NCBI GenBank assembly: GCA_902534675.1
Contig: CACAQQ010000008.1
Location: forward strand, 1-35,878
Source of the DNA: an uncultured Prochlorococcus sp.
GTDB lineage: Bacteria > Cyanobacteriota > Cyanobacteriia > PCC-6307 > Cyanobiaceae
Direction of reading: 5' to 3'
Length of the DNA stretch: 35,878 nt
Of this stretch, positions 1-10,647 are shown piece by piece. Below the pieces are notes generated by a model that saw only the letters and a program-made list of their open reading frames with translations, did not search any database and was not told where the DNA came from. Within the stretch, counting starts at the first letter, position 1, and each line of letters begins with the position of its first letter. A program made the position numbers and the translations under genes.

Positions 1-2
1 AT

Positions 3-155
3 CTTTCGAAAATATTAGAGGCGTTTAATCTCGGGGTTAAAAATTTTGCAAAACCTTTAAATTTATTTAATTTTGTGAGCAACAATCAAAATACCAGCCC
101 AAAAAAGTGGGTAAGAAATGATAAAAAAGATAAAAATGATAATATAAAAGTCTGA
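3..155 (+). CDS. possible C-terminal end of a protein whose start lies left of the window
   Basis: Frame 3 is open from the window edge to TGA at 153-155 (..LSKILEAFNLGVKNFAKPLNLFNFVSNNQNTSPKKWVRNDKKDKNDNIKV*). No family recognised. Confidence 0.4.
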   Translation, partial: LSKILEAFNLGVKNFAKPLNLFNFVSNNQNTSPKKWVRNDKKDKNDNIKV

Positions 156-274
156 AACAAAATCAGTTGGTTATTTGAAACATGCAAAAAAACTACAGGT
201 CAATTAAGGAATAATATAATAGATAAGATTTATTTTAACAATTCTATTGATCACCTATATTTCTTTTCAGTCGT

Positions 275-3181
275 ATGAAATCTCAAAATAGCAAAGAAAA
301 AAAATCAGACTTTTCTTATAAAGAGACTTTAAATTTACTTAAAACTGACTTTTCAATGCGTGCTAACTCAGTTGCAAGAGAACCTGAGATTCAGGATTTT
401 TGGGCTAATAATAATATTGATTTCGAATTAGGTTCGAACAATTCAGGAAAAACATTTACATTGCATGATGGCCCACCTTATGCAAATGGAGCGCTTCATA
501 TGGGTCATGCGCTTAATAAAGTTTTAAAAGACATAATAAATAAATACAAAACCTTGAGGGGATTCAGGGTACATTATGTTCCTGGATGGGACTGCCACGG
601 ATTACCTATTGAATTAAAAGTACTTCAGAATTTAAAATCTGATCAAAGAAAGAATCTTGATGCTCTAAATCTAAGAAAAAAAGCAACAGATTATGCATAC
701 GTACAAATAAACAATCAAATGCAGGGCTTTAAAAGATGGGGTATATGGGGAGATTGGGATAACCCTTACTTAACTCTTAAAAAAAGTTATGAATCTGCTC
801 AGATTGGAGTATTTGGGAAAATGTTTTTAAATGGCTATATATATCGAGGTCTTAAACCTGTTCATTGGAGTCCAAGTTCGAGGACTGCACTTGCAGAAGC
901 AGAATTAGAATATCCTGATGAACATTATTCAAAAAGTATTTATGTTTCATTCAAAATTACTAAATTATCTGAAGCTATCCTACTAGAAGTCTCTAAAGAA
1001 AATCTCAATATTGAAAAGGATGTTTTTCTAAGTAATTCTTTCATAATTATTTGGACCACTACACCCTGGACGATACCTGCAAATGAAGCTGTTGCGGTAA
1101 ATCCAAAAATTAAATACGTTTTTGCTATTGACGAAGAGAAACGAATATACCTTTTTGCAAAAGAATTATCTTCTGAAATATGTAACAAATTCAATAAAGA
1201 ATTGAAGACTCTTTTTGAGGTAAAAGGATCTTCCTTGGCAAATATTGAATATCAACACCCTACCAAAAATAAAAATTGCAGAATTGTGATTGGGGGTGAT
1301 TACATTACTACAGAATCAGGAACTGGAATTGTTCATACTGCACCAGGTCATGGGATAGATGATTTCAATGTGGGGCAAAAATATGATTTACCTACAACAT
1401 GTGTTGTTGATGAAAGAGGTAACCTAAATGAACATTCTGGTCAATTCAAAGGATCAAATGTCCTAAAAGACGCAAATGATTTAATTATTGAATATTTGAA
1501 GGAAAATAACTTGCTTTTATTACAAGAAAATTATAAGCATAGATATCCTTATGATTGGAGAACAAAAAAACCAACTATTTTTAGGGCAACAGAACAATGG
1601 TTTGCGTCTGTAAATGGCTTTAGATCATCTGCCTTAAAGGCAATCGAAGATGTTGAATGGATGCCAGCTACTGGAAAGAAAAGAATTTATTCTATGGTTG
1701 TTGGTAGAGGAGATTGGTGTATTTCAAGACAAAGGTCTTGGGGGGTTCCAATTCCAGTTTTTTATAAAAAAAATGGTGATGAAATTCTATTAAATAGTGA
1801 GATAATTAACCATATACAAGAGCTATTTAGTGAACATGGAGCAGATATTTGGTGGGATTGGGATGTCAAGAATCTATTGCCAGAAAATTATGTAAAAGAT
1901 TCTGATTTATGGATAAAAGGAACAGATACAATGGATGTCTGGTTTGATTCTGGATCTAGCTGGGCAGCAGTGTGTGAACAAAGAAGTGAGTTGAAATATC
2001 CAGCAGATCTATATCTAGAGGGTTCAGATCAACATAGAGGTTGGTTCCAGTCTTCTTTATTAACATCTGTTGCCGTTAATAATAAACCTCCATATAAGAA
2101 AGTTTTAACTCATGGTTTTGCTCTTGATGAAAACGGAAGAAAAATGAGCAAATCTTTAGGTAATGTTGTTGATCCAAATAAAATTATTAATGGAGGTAAT
2201 AATAAAAAAACGGAACCTGCTTATGGCGCTGATGTTTTAAGGCTATGGGTAAGCTCTGTAGATTATTCAGTAGATGTACCAATTGGTTCAAATATACTTA
2301 AGCAACTGTCAGATGTTTATAGAAAAGTTCGTAATACTGCAAGGTATCTTCTAGGGAATATTCATGATTATGACCCCATCATTGATAGTTTTGAAATTGA
2401 TCAGTTGCCACTCTTAGATCAATGGATGTTAGGCAGACTAGTTGAGGTTACAGATCAAATATCCAATGCTTATGAAAATTATGAATTTTCAAAATTTTTT
2501 CAAATTTTACAAAGTTTTTGCGTTGTAGATCTATCAAATTTCTATTTGGACATTGCGAAGGATAGGTTATATGTAAGTTCTAAATCGCAATTTAGAAGAA
2601 GATCATGTCAGTTTGTAATGTCTAAAATTGTTGAAAATTTAGCTGTTCTTATTTCTCCAGTACTTTGTCATATGGCTGAAGATATTTGGCAAAATATTCC
2701 ATATTCAACTAAAGAAAAATCCGTATTTCAAAGAGGATGGCCAATTTTTTCACAGTCATGGAAAAATGAAACTCTTAATGAACACATCACAAATTTGAGG
2801 AATTTGAGAGTTGAAATTAATAAAGCTATAGAGGGATGTAGAAACAAACAAATAATTGGAGCAGCTTTAGAAACAAAAGTTAATTATTTACCTGAAGATA
2901 AAGTTGTAAAAGATTCTCTGACATGGCTAGAAAGATTTGGTTATCAAGATGTAGATCTATTTAGGGATTGGCTCATAGTTTCAAATTTCCAAGTGGTATC
3001 GGACTTAACCGAGAATTCCTTAATTATCGAAAATAATGAACTTGGGAAGATCCAAGTCTTAAAGGCTGATGGGCAAAAATGTGATAGATGTTGGCATTAT
3101 CAAAAAGAAACTTTTAGCGGAATCCAAAATACAAAATTATGCAAACGATGTTCAAATATTATTAATCTTGAATTTTCTTAA
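275..3181 (+). CDS. ileS: isoleucyl-tRNA synthetase
   Basis: 968 aa; class I HIGH-type motif ([20 protein letters not shown]), KMSKS ([10 protein letters not shown]), C-terminal zinc-binding CDRCWHY...CKRC. Confidence 0.98.
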   Translation: MKSQNSKEKKSDFSYKETLNLLKTDFSMRANSVAREPEIQDFWANNNIDFELGSNNSGKTFTLHDGPPYANGALHMGHALNKVLKDIINKYKTLRGFRVHYVPGWDCHGLPIELKVLQNLKSDQRKNLDALNLRKKATDYAYVQINNQMQGFKRWGIWGDWDNPYLTLKKSYESAQIGVFGKMFLNGYIYRGLKPVHWSPSSRTALAEAELEYPDEHYSKSIYVSFKITKLSEAILLEVSKENLNIEKDVFLSNSFIIIWTTTPWTIPANEAVAVNPKIKYVFAIDEEKRIYLFAKELSSEICNKFNKELKTLFEVKGSSLANIEYQHPTKNKNCRIVIGGDYITTESGTGIVHTAPGHGIDDFNVGQKYDLPTTCVVDERGNLNEHSGQFKGSNVLKDANDLIIEYLKENNLLLLQENYKHRYPYDWRTKKPTIFRATEQWFASVNGFRSSALKAIEDVEWMPATGKKRIYSMVVGRGDWCISRQRSWGVPIPVFYKKNGDEILLNSEIINHIQELFSEHGADIWWDWDVKNLLPENYVKDSDLWIKGTDTMDVWFDSGSSWAAVCEQRSELKYPADLYLEGSDQHRGWFQSSLLTSVAVNNKPPYKKVLTHGFALDENGRKMSKSLGNVVDPNKIINGGNNKKTEPAYGADVLRLWVSSVDYSVDVPIGSNILKQLSDVYRKVRNTARYLLGNIHDYDPIIDSFEIDQLPLLDQWMLGRLVEVTDQISNAYENYEFSKFFQILQSFCVVDLSNFYLDIAKDRLYVSSKSQFRRRSCQFVMSKIVENLAVLISPVLCHMAEDIWQNIPYSTKEKSVFQRGWPIFSQSWKNETLNEHITNLRNLRVEINKAIEGCRNKQIIGAALETKVNYLPEDKVVKDSLTWLERFGYQDVDLFRDWLIVSNFQVVSDLTENSLIIENNELGKIQVLKADGQKCDRCWHYQKETFSGIQNTKLCKRCSNIINLEFS

Positions 3182-3486
3182 ATCCAATTTTTTTGATTCA
3201 AAAAGAAAACTGACTTTTTACTTTCTCTTATAAAATTATCTTTGGTCTCTTTTAAAGGTGCTTTATATAGTTTAAATTTTGTAAGTATATATCTAAATTC
3301 AATAACTTTTTTTTCTAAATCTATTTCAATTGGATGAGTGGTAGAGCTACTGAAACCTTTGAAAATAATTATTTCTAAATGTTCTTTCTGATTTTCTTTT
3401 AGAATGAATCCCTCAACTTTAAGTATCCTATTAGATTTCAAGGAACTTATTTTTTCTAAGTTATTTAATAAATCAATATCTGCCAT
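3178..3486 (-). CDS. conserved hypothetical protein
   Basis: ORF track gives 3178..3513. The internal Met (MADIDLLNN..) at 3486 reduces the overlap with the upstream ORF from 41 to 14 nt and is the likelier start. Confidence 0.7.
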   Translation of the reverse strand: MADIDLLNNLEKISSLKSNRILKVEGFILKENQKEHLEIIIFKGFSSSTTHPIEIDLEKKVIEFRYILTKFKLYKAPLKETKDNFIRESKKSVFFLNQKNWI

Positions 3487-4096
3487 TTTCTGAGAAAGAA
3501 GAGTTTCTTCCATTTTTAGGTAATTTAATTATTGACCATTGAATCAAGCCTAAAGTATATATTAATAATGAAAATAATCCTAAAAATTTTGCTATCGGCT
3601 GAGTAAAGTTAGCTCCGAAGAAAAAATTAAATAAATTTTTAATTATAGTATAAAGATTCGAAGAAGGTTGAAGCCAGATCTCACATGCAGCCGAATTAAG
3701 AGAAGAAAAGCAGTTAAAGTTTCGCAAACTTTGGATTAAGAAATTCAGAGATATAAAAGTAAGAGACCATCTCCATACTTTTGTCGTTGTTGTAAGAGGG
3801 TAAGTAAAGTCATATTCTTTTAACTCATCATTTATATCGTTCCAAAACCAAACTGAAACTGTCATTAATAATGTTGAAATATTTGTTACTAAAAGAGCAT
3901 AATTATACTTACCCATTAAAAGTAAAAGGCTTATAAAAAATAAAAGGGATATTTTCCAATAAATTGATAGAAGTTTATTAACAGCTTGATTTCTTTTTCT
4001 AATTGACCAGAAGAATAAAGTAACAGGCATTCCAATAATGAAAATTATTGAAAGTTGAAAAGATAGCCAAATAGAAAGTTGATTAAAAACGTTCAA
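3473..4096 (-). CDS. multi-TM membrane protein, DUF3177-like
   Basis: 207 aa with several hydrophobic segments; resembles the cyanobacterial DUF3177 family (recognition from memory). Confidence 0.7.
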   Translation of the reverse strand: MNVFNQLSIWLSFQLSIIFIIGMPVTLFFWSIRKRNQAVNKLLSIYWKISLLFFISLLLLMGKYNYALLVTNISTLLMTVSVWFWNDINDELKEYDFTYPLTTTTKVWRWSLTFISLNFLIQSLRNFNCFSSLNSAACEIWLQPSSNLYTIIKNLFNFFFGANFTQPIAKFLGLFSLLIYTLGLIQWSIIKLPKNGRNSSFSENGRY

Positions 4097-4219
4097 AACT
4101 TTTTCTTTTTAAATACATAATAATTAAACATCAAACTATTACTTTTTAACTTACTATTGTCATAGTTATGAATAATATTCATCTTTATTATGATTGCCAA
4201 GGTATAGAGTAATACTCAT

Positions 4220-4849
4220 ATGAGACAGCATGTTAATCCGCTTAGTAAAAATTTTAATGAAATTGAGAGAATCCCATCTTTGATTGAAATGTTTGGTGAT
4301 CCTAAATTAAATCTTCATTTGGATATAGGTTGCGCTGGTGGTGAGTTTCTATTTGATTTAGCTCTAGTTAATACTAATTGGAATTATTTAGGAATTGAAA
4401 TACGTGAGAAATTGGTTAAAACTGCTAAATTTAAAGTCCAAGAAAAAGAAATCAAAAATTTATATTTTGCATTTGGCAACGCTATTAACATTTTGAATAA
4501 TATCCAAAGCAAATTTATTATCAAAAATGTAAAAAGTATTTCTTTTAACTTTCCCGATCCATGGTTTAAAAAAAGACATTATAAAAGGCGTGTAATACAG
4601 CCAGAATTCATTAATCTTCTCTCAAATTCATTGCAAAAAGGATCCTTAATTTTTATAAAAACTGATGTAAAGGATTTATTCGATTATATGGATTGCACTA
4701 TATCAAGTAATTTTAATTTTAAAAAAATAGATAAAAAAGATTTTAACTATTCTGAAACTTTTAATCCAAATAAAGCTAAAACTAATAGGGAGAACTATGT
4801 AATTGTAAATCAGCTTGAAATTTTTGATAGGGTTTATATGAAAATCTGA
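4220..4849 (+). CDS. trmB: tRNA (guanine-N7-)-methyltransferase
   Basis: [10 protein letters not shown] start, SAM-binding [26 protein letters not shown] motif typical of TrmB. Confidence 0.95.
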   Translation: MRQHVNPLSKNFNEIERIPSLIEMFGDPKLNLHLDIGCAGGEFLFDLALVNTNWNYLGIEIREKLVKTAKFKVQEKEIKNLYFAFGNAINILNNIQSKFIIKNVKSISFNFPDPWFKKRHYKRRVIQPEFINLLSNSLQKGSLIFIKTDVKDLFDYMDCTISSNFNFKKIDKKDFNYSETFNPNKAKTNRENYVIVNQLEIFDRVYMKI

Positions 4850-4856
4850 TTCACAA

Positions 4857-6209
4857 TTAATTCATTATTTTATAAATTTCGAAAGAGAGTTTGTTTTTTA
4901 TTTCGGTTGATAAATAATTAACTTTTGTCTGATTTTCAGCCTCAACAAGAACTCTCATTAAAGGTTCAGTACCGCTAGGTCTTATATAAATTCTAAAATC
5001 ATCTGAGTTGTTTGACTGGTAATTTTCTATAGTTTGATCAATTAAGATTTTGGTTTTTGGATTTATTTTATTAATATTAAAATCTAAGCTGATATTGGTT
5101 AGTTTCTGAGGAAAAGGGTTGAAACTAGTTTTAAACCAATCATTTAAATTAATTTTTTTCTTTTTACAGTATTTAGCAATTTGAAGTGCAGTCAATATCC
5201 CATCACCAGAAAAGTTATTAATTTTTGAAAGTATATGTCCTGACTGCTCACCGCCTAAAGTAGCTCTTTTAACCTTCATTGCATCATAAACGTATTTATC
5301 TCCTACATCAGTTCTATATAAGATCCCGCCAATTTTATCCCAAGCTTTTTCAAAACCCAAATTTGCCATTTGAGTTGATATTAGTAAATTATTTGTAAGA
5401 ATATTTTGTTTCATAAGTTCTCTACCCCAAAGAAAAAGAATATGATCTCCATCTAATACGTTCCCTTTAGAATCTAATCCAATTACTCTATCGGCATCCC
5501 CATCGAAGCTAAATCCCATATCTGCGGGATACTCTATTAGAGCTTTTTTTAATGGCTCGAGGTGAGTTGAACCACAATTCACATTAATTTTTAAACCATC
5601 TATAGAGTTATTTATAACTGTTACATCAGCACCAAGATTCTGAAAAATTTTTTTTGCGCAGATTGTAGCTGATCCATGACAGGTGTCTAGTATTATTTTT
5701 ATACCGCTTAAATCTTCCCCACCCATTGTTTGGATTAGGCTGCTTATATAAATATCCAAAAGCTCTTTATTTGAATTAAGAGAGCTATATTTTGAGGTAA
5801 TTGATATATTTTGATTGAATTCTTCAATTAGTTTTTGAATTTTGTATTCAAAGTTTTTGGTGACTTTTTTACCATTATGATCAAAAATTTTTATGCCATT
5901 GTATTCTGGGGGATTATGACTGGCGGATATCATTATCCCACTACTAAATTTTTCTTTTTGGATTAAGAAAGGAATTGCTGGGGTAGGGCAGATCCCAAGA
6001 TTTATAAATTTTTTGCCGCTTGCATTTATACCTTTTGCTAATGCATTTAACAGAATCTCCCCACTAATTCTTGTGTCTCTTCCAATTATTATTGGATTAT
6101 TATTTTCAATCGTCAAACCTAGGGCATAACCAATTTTATATGCTAAAGAATAAGTTATCTCTTTATTAAATACTCCCCTTATTCCGTCAGTTCCAAAGAT
6201 TGATTGCAT
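4857..6209 (-). CDS. glmM: phosphoglucosamine mutase
   Basis: FGTDGIRG start, phosphoserine loop [13 protein letters not shown], metal-binding DGDADR, C-terminal [11 protein letters not shown]. Confidence 0.97.
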   Translation of the reverse strand: MQSIFGTDGIRGVFNKEITYSLAYKIGYALGLTIENNNPIIIGRDTRISGEILLNALAKGINASGKKFINLGICPTPAIPFLIQKEKFSSGIMISASHNPPEYNGIKIFDHNGKKVTKNFEYKIQKLIEEFNQNISITSKYSSLNSNKELLDIYISSLIQTMGGEDLSGIKIILDTCHGSATICAKKIFQNLGADVTVINNSIDGLKINVNCGSTHLEPLKKALIEYPADMGFSFDGDADRVIGLDSKGNVLDGDHILFLWGRELMKQNILTNNLLISTQMANLGFEKAWDKIGGILYRTDVGDKYVYDAMKVKRATLGGEQSGHILSKINNFSGDGILTALQIAKYCKKKKINLNDWFKTSFNPFPQKLTNISLDFNINKINPKTKILIDQTIENYQSNNSDDFRIYIRPSGTEPLMRVLVEAENQTKVNYLSTEIKNKLSFEIYKIMN

Positions 6210-6345
6210 AATTACAATTCAAGAATTAATGATATTTTTTATGTTATTCAGTAATTACTTTATCAGTTAATTAAAAGGTAAAAGATTAACCTTATATTTA
6301 TTTGTTTAATATATTTAATATATCTAAAGATAGTTAGTATTCATA

Positions 6346-6891
6346 ATGCAATCTGAGAGTAAACAATCACTTTTAAATAAAAACTTGAAATTAATGATGT
6401 TTGTTTTGATTGCAATAGTTTTTATCTCTTTGATTTTGTTTAGAAATATTTTGTTTCAATCAACTTATCTTCTTAAGAGTTTTGGAGAACTATCTGTTGA
6501 TCCTGAAATAGCTTTTAGAAATAATAAGCCAACTTTTCTTGAGTTTTATGCTGAGTGGTGTGAAGTTTGCAAAGAAATGGCTCCACAAGTATCTGCTTTA
6601 AGAGAGGAATACGAAAAAGATATTAATTTTGTTTTTTTAAATGTTGACAATCAAAAATGGAACAATTATATCCGAAAATTTGATGTGAATGGAATACCTC
6701 AAGTTAATCTTTTTGATAAAAAAGGAAATTTAATCTCTACATTTATAGGTAAACAAGAAGAATTAATAATTAAAGATTCTATTGAGAAAATTGAGAGTAA
6801 AGCAAAATCTCAAGATGAAATTATTAATGATGAATTTTCAGTAATAAAAGAAAATAAAAATCATGAGGTTACTACTCGTAGTCATGGATAA
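6346..6891 (+). CDS. membrane-anchored thioredoxin-like protein (TxlA/HCF164-like)
   Basis: N-terminal TM segment followed by a thioredoxin fold with WCEVC active site and the cis-Pro region GIPQVNLFD. Confidence 0.85.
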   Translation: MQSESKQSLLNKNLKLMMFVLIAIVFISLILFRNILFQSTYLLKSFGELSVDPEIAFRNNKPTFLEFYAEWCEVCKEMAPQVSALREEYEKDINFVFLNVDNQKWNNYIRKFDVNGIPQVNLFDKKGNLISTFIGKQEELIIKDSIEKIESKAKSQDEIINDEFSVIKENKNHEVTTRSHG

Positions 6892-6894
6892 TTT

Positions 6895-7527
6895 TTACCA
6901 ATCTAGAGATTTCGATACAATAGGAAAACTTTGTTTGAAAATAGACTTGCAATTTTCGGCAATCGTTTTGTGTTCTTCTTGAGTACCGTGTGCTGATCTT
7001 AAATGAATATAATGTATCCATGATCTGCATGATCCAGACATATAGATTCTCGTGGGAGTTGCTAATGGTAAAACAAATCTTGCACATTCTTTAGCTATTC
7101 CTTCAGTAAGTAAATCTTCATATAATTCTGAAGCAGCTTTAAAATGTGAAGCAATTTTTGCATTGAATCTTTTTTTTAAGTCATCAGGCAGGTCAGGAAT
7201 AGAATTTTGCCTATTTTTAAAATCTTGCCTTCGCAATTCAGGTAAAGGAATATTTCCTAATTGAGAGCTATCTGCATATCTCTGAGAAAATTCCTGGAAA
7301 GTAAATGATCTATGTCTTAAAATTTGTGCTGCAATTCCTCTATTTGTCTCAATTTGTAAGGTCATAAAAGACTGTTCAAATACACTCCAATGTTCATTTT
7401 TGATGCAATAACTCAATAATTTTGAATAATCTTCATTTTTCTGATTGTTTGGATTACTTACTCTTGCAATGTAAGCCATTGTTTTTTCTGCATCAGGAGT
7501 TAGCGAAATAAGTTGAACTATACTCAT
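6895..7527 (-). CDS. thyX: FAD-dependent thymidylate synthase
   Basis: ThyX signature RHRSFTFQEFSQRY; SGSCRSWIHYIHLRSAHGTQEEH C-terminal motif. Confidence 0.97.
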   Translation of the reverse strand: MSIVQLISLTPDAEKTMAYIARVSNPNNQKNEDYSKLLSYCIKNEHWSVFEQSFMTLQIETNRGIAAQILRHRSFTFQEFSQRYADSSQLGNIPLPELRRQDFKNRQNSIPDLPDDLKKRFNAKIASHFKAASELYEDLLTEGIAKECARFVLPLATPTRIYMSGSCRSWIHYIHLRSAHGTQEEHKTIAENCKSIFKQSFPIVSKSLDW

Positions 7528-7528
7528 T

Positions 7529-8122
7529 TTATATTTTTGCTAAAGTTACCCTCTCAGGTTGATTTTGATATTTACCTTTTCTATCTTCATATGTTGTAGA
7601 GCAAGGATCACCTTCAAAAAATAGTAGTTGACAAATACCCTCGTCAGCGTAAATTCTGCAATCTGCACCTGAACTATTACTAAACTCCAGAGTTAAATGA
7701 CCTTCCCATCCGGCTTCTGCAGGTGTTGTGTTAACGATAATTCCTAGTCGGGCGTAAGTACTCTTGCCTATGCATATTACAGTTATATTTTCTGGTACTT
7801 TCATTTTTTCTAGAGCCACTCCTAAACCATAGGAGTGAGCAGGAAGAATAAAAAAGTCTCCATCCTCATCATTATGAAGAACAGTTTTTTCTAAATTATC
7901 AGGATTGAACTTTTTAGGATTCATCACAGTACCAGGAATATGTCTAAAAATTAGAAATTCTTTTGATGAAAGCCTTAAATCATAGCCATAAGAGGAACAT
8001 CCGTAACTTAAGACTGGTTTTTGTTGATTATCAGGCTCAAGATGCCGCACTAAGTTAGGTTGGAAAGGATTTATCATTCCTGCAGCTGCTTTTTGATTTA
8101 TCCAGAGATCATTTTTAAGCAT
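7529..8122 (-). CDS. dcd: dCTP deaminase
   Basis: IGKSTYARLGIIVNTTPAEAGWEGHLTLEFSN motif typical of Dcd. Confidence 0.95.
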   Translation of the reverse strand: MLKNDLWINQKAAAGMINPFQPNLVRHLEPDNQQKPVLSYGCSSYGYDLRLSSKEFLIFRHIPGTVMNPKKFNPDNLEKTVLHNDEDGDFFILPAHSYGLGVALEKMKVPENITVICIGKSTYARLGIIVNTTPAEAGWEGHLTLEFSNSSGADCRIYADEGICQLLFFEGDPCSTTYEDRKGKYQNQPERVTLAKI

Positions 8123-8126
8123 TGTT

Positions 8127-8708
8127 TTATGAGCGAAGTTCAGTAATTTGGTTTGCCATCAATAATAAATCTTTAGGAATACCTGTACCAGTAAGGATTA
8201 CATCTCCTGATATTAAACGGTTTTCAAGTGTTGAAATCAAGTCATCTTTATCGATAATTTGCATCTCAATAGCAAGAAAAATTTCATCAAGTATGATTTG
8301 ATCATTTTCACCAGAAAGTAATTCTTCTTTACAAAAATCCCATAATTCATGAGTAGATTCATGAATAGATTTTTTTAAATTCTCGTTGTTGTCTATTTCT
8401 TCAGAATTATATTGATCAAATGAATGCGAAGACCTTATCCAAGTTAAATTACCACAAAGTTTTACAGCATTAGCAACGCCTTGTTTAACCCCTCCTTTCA
8501 TAAATTGCACTAATAGCACTTTTCTACCTAGAGCAGCATTTCTTAGAGAGTCTCTGATGACAGAGGAATAACTACCCCTATAAAGGGATTTATAGATATG
8601 GATTTGTCCGTTTTGTATAAATCTCTTTAAATTTGTTTTATTAACAGTACTTATTTTTAAAACATCAAGATTACTTTTAGGAAAATTATTAAATGAACTA
8701 ATTACCAT
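8127..8708 (-). CDS. cobO: BtuR/CobO-family (cob(I)alamin adenosyltransferase-like) protein with degenerate P-loop
   Basis: ALGRKVLLVQFMKGG, ..ILDEIFLAIEMQIIDKDDLISTLENR..DVILTGTGIPKDLL..ANQITELRS match the BtuR/CobO fold. ORF track start is 8759; MVISSFNN at 8708 is a plausible alternative. Confidence 0.75.
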   Translation of the reverse strand: MVISSFNNFPKSNLDVLKISTVNKTNLKRFIQNGQIHIYKSLYRGSYSSVIRDSLRNAALGRKVLLVQFMKGGVKQGVANAVKLCGNLTWIRSSHSFDQYNSEEIDNNENLKKSIHESTHELWDFCKEELLSGENDQIILDEIFLAIEMQIIDKDDLISTLENRLISGDVILTGTGIPKDLLLMANQITELRS

Positions 8709-8845
8709 TATTAAAAGTTTTTCTACATGCAGTATAATTTGAATCTGATGACACTGCATATAGTGTAATTTTACTTAAAAAAATGCTTATAAAGTTAAAA
8801 AGAAATTTTAGTAGATAATGTATAAAAGGATAAGAATTGAAAATT

Positions 8846-8887
8846 GTTACTGTTGATACAAGATATTTTAAGCTGTCTTCTTAAATT
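8846..8887 (+). promoter_or_regulatory. NtcA-type promoter of ntcA: near-consensus NtcA box (8846-8859) and -10 element (8882-8887)
   Basis: GTT-ACTGTTGA-TAC (matches GTN10AC, one mismatch to GTAN8TAC), 22-nt spacer, then TAAATT (TAN3T), upstream of ntcA ATG at 8908. Confidence 0.75.
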
Positions 8888-8907
8888 TTTTAATAGTCAA
8901 GATATTT

Positions 8908-9642
8908 ATGATCCCTTCTTCTCAAGGATTAAGCCGCTTTAGTTCGCAAAATTCCGGACAAAATAAAATTAACTCAATTGGAGAACGTTTTCCAATTAAC
9001 AAAACTTTAATGGAAGTAATTAAAGGTCTTGAGGGTGCAAGTACAGAAATGGTTGAGCGATCTAAAACAATATTTTTCCCTGGAGATCCTGCTGAAAGGG
9101 TTTATCTGATAAGAAGAGGAGCAGTAAGATTGTCAAGAGTGTATGAGTCAGGAGAAGAGATAACTGTTGCTCTTTTAAGAGAGAATAGTCTCTTTGGTGT
9201 TTTATCTCTTTTGACAGGTCATAGATCTGATCGTTTTTATCATGCTATAGCTTTCACAAGAGTTGAAATGATAACAGCACCTGCGAATTCTGTTTTAAGA
9301 GCAATTGAAGGCGATGCATCAGTAGGTTTACTATTGTTGCAGGGACTCTCAAGTAGAATCCTTCAAACAGAAACAATGATTGAAACTCTTACTCACAGAG
9401 ATATGTCGTCTCGTTTAGTAAGCTTCTTGATGGTTCTTTGTAGAGACTTTGGAGTTGCCAGTGAAAAAGGTATTACAGTAGATCTGAGGCTTTCTCATCA
9501 AGCTATTGCCGAAGCTATTGGTTCAACAAGAGTAACGATTACAAGATTATTGGGCGATTTAAAGGATTCTGGGCTCCTCACTATTGAAAGAAAAAAAATT
9601 ACAGTTTTTGACCCAATAGCGCTTGCAAAAAGATTTAATTGA
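8908..9642 (+). CDS. ntcA: global nitrogen regulator NtcA (CRP/FNR family)
   Basis: cNMP-binding-like domain and HTH region [30 protein letters not shown], characteristic of NtcA. Confidence 0.98.
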   Translation: MIPSSQGLSRFSSQNSGQNKINSIGERFPINKTLMEVIKGLEGASTEMVERSKTIFFPGDPAERVYLIRRGAVRLSRVYESGEEITVALLRENSLFGVLSLLTGHRSDRFYHAIAFTRVEMITAPANSVLRAIEGDASVGLLLLQGLSSRILQTETMIETLTHRDMSSRLVSFLMVLCRDFGVASEKGITVDLRLSHQAIAEAIGSTRVTITRLLGDLKDSGLLTIERKKITVFDPIALAKRFN

Positions 9643-9681
9643 TTCATCATTAATAATAATGTAGTCAGTGCATGTAATAGT

Positions 9682-10641
9682 GTGGCTTGGATTTTAATTG
9701 TTTTTTTAATCTTACTTGGAGGTTTAATTGCACCATTTGGGGATCTACTTGGTACAAAAATTGGTAAAGCAAGATTTAGTATTTTAAAATTAAGGCCCAA
9801 AAAAACAGCTACAATCGTAACGATAATAACTGGAGGATTCATTAGTGCCATATCTATTGGATTATTAATTTTAGTTAGCGAAGAATTTAGGCAAAGACTT
9901 TTTGTTGATATTCCTTTTTTGCAAAAAACTTTGGATGAGAGTAAAAAGGCTTTGCTACCTTTGCAGGAAGAAAGGAAGAAACTTGAAGATAAGATTAACA
10001 ATAAAGAAAAAGAATTAAATAAACTAAAAAGTGATGTTAAAGAATTTAGGAGAGGAAATGTAGTTTTTAGAAGAGGTCAAACTTTGTTTATTGCTAAAGT
10101 TAGATCTAATCCAAATTTAAAAATAGATCTAGGAAAAATTTATAATAGTGCTGACAAATATGTTCAGACAATTGTTATACCAAGTAAAAAAGAAACAAAC
10201 AATATTCTTTTGTGGAGACCTAATGATATAGCTCAAATTGAAAAAGCTACCGAAAAAGGTGGGAATTGGATCATATTGATTAAATCAGCAACTAATGTTT
10301 TGAAAGGTGATAATTTTGTATTTGTGTACCCAGAATTGCTTCAAAATAAAATAATTGTAAGAAAAGGGGAAGTTTTAACGAGCGAAATTCTTGAAAAAAA
10401 AGATCTTGATTATAAAAATATCAATTCAAAAATTAAAACTTTAATGAGTAAAACAAGAGATACGATTAAGTTAAGAGGATCTATTGTTAGCGAAATTAAT
10501 ACGAGAGGAAACTTTATTAAAAAAATTAGAGATTTGTTGAAGATAAATCAAAATACAAAATATCGATTAGAAGTTGTATCTTTAAAGGATAGTAAAACTG
10601 CAGACCCAATATTAGTAGAGTTGAATATCGATAAATTATAA
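9682..10641 (+). CDS. DUF3084-family membrane/coiled-coil protein (GTG start)
   Basis: Two N-terminal TM segments (GGLIAPFGDLLGTKIGKARFSILKLRPKKTATIVTIITGGFISA) then a coiled-coil; resembles cyanobacterial DUF3084. Confidence 0.8.
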   Translation: MAWILIVFLILLGGLIAPFGDLLGTKIGKARFSILKLRPKKTATIVTIITGGFISAISIGLLILVSEEFRQRLFVDIPFLQKTLDESKKALLPLQEERKKLEDKINNKEKELNKLKSDVKEFRRGNVVFRRGQTLFIAKVRSNPNLKIDLGKIYNSADKYVQTIVIPSKKETNNILLWRPNDIAQIEKATEKGGNWIILIKSATNVLKGDNFVFVYPELLQNKIIVRKGEVLTSEILEKKDLDYKNINSKIKTLMSKTRDTIKLRGSIVSEINTRGNFIKKIRDLLKINQNTKYRLEVVSLKDSKTADPILVELNIDKL

Positions 10642-10647
10642 TGATAT

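Noticed and set aside
940-1194. 84-aa minus-strand ORF inside ileS
   Set aside because: Fully antisense to a confident ileS coding region; no family resemblance.
6210-6345. Possible NtcA box between glmM and txlA
   Set aside because: GT/AC half-sites are present but spacing is wrong (N2 or N10 rather than N8).
6872-7264. ORFs 6872..7087 (-) and 7052..7264 (+) within thyX
   Set aside because: Alternative frames of thyX; the thyX frame carries clear family motifs.
9498-10001. 167-aa minus-strand ORF across ntcA end and DUF3084 start
   Set aside because: Antisense shadow of two confident genes; low-complexity Leu/Ser-rich translation.
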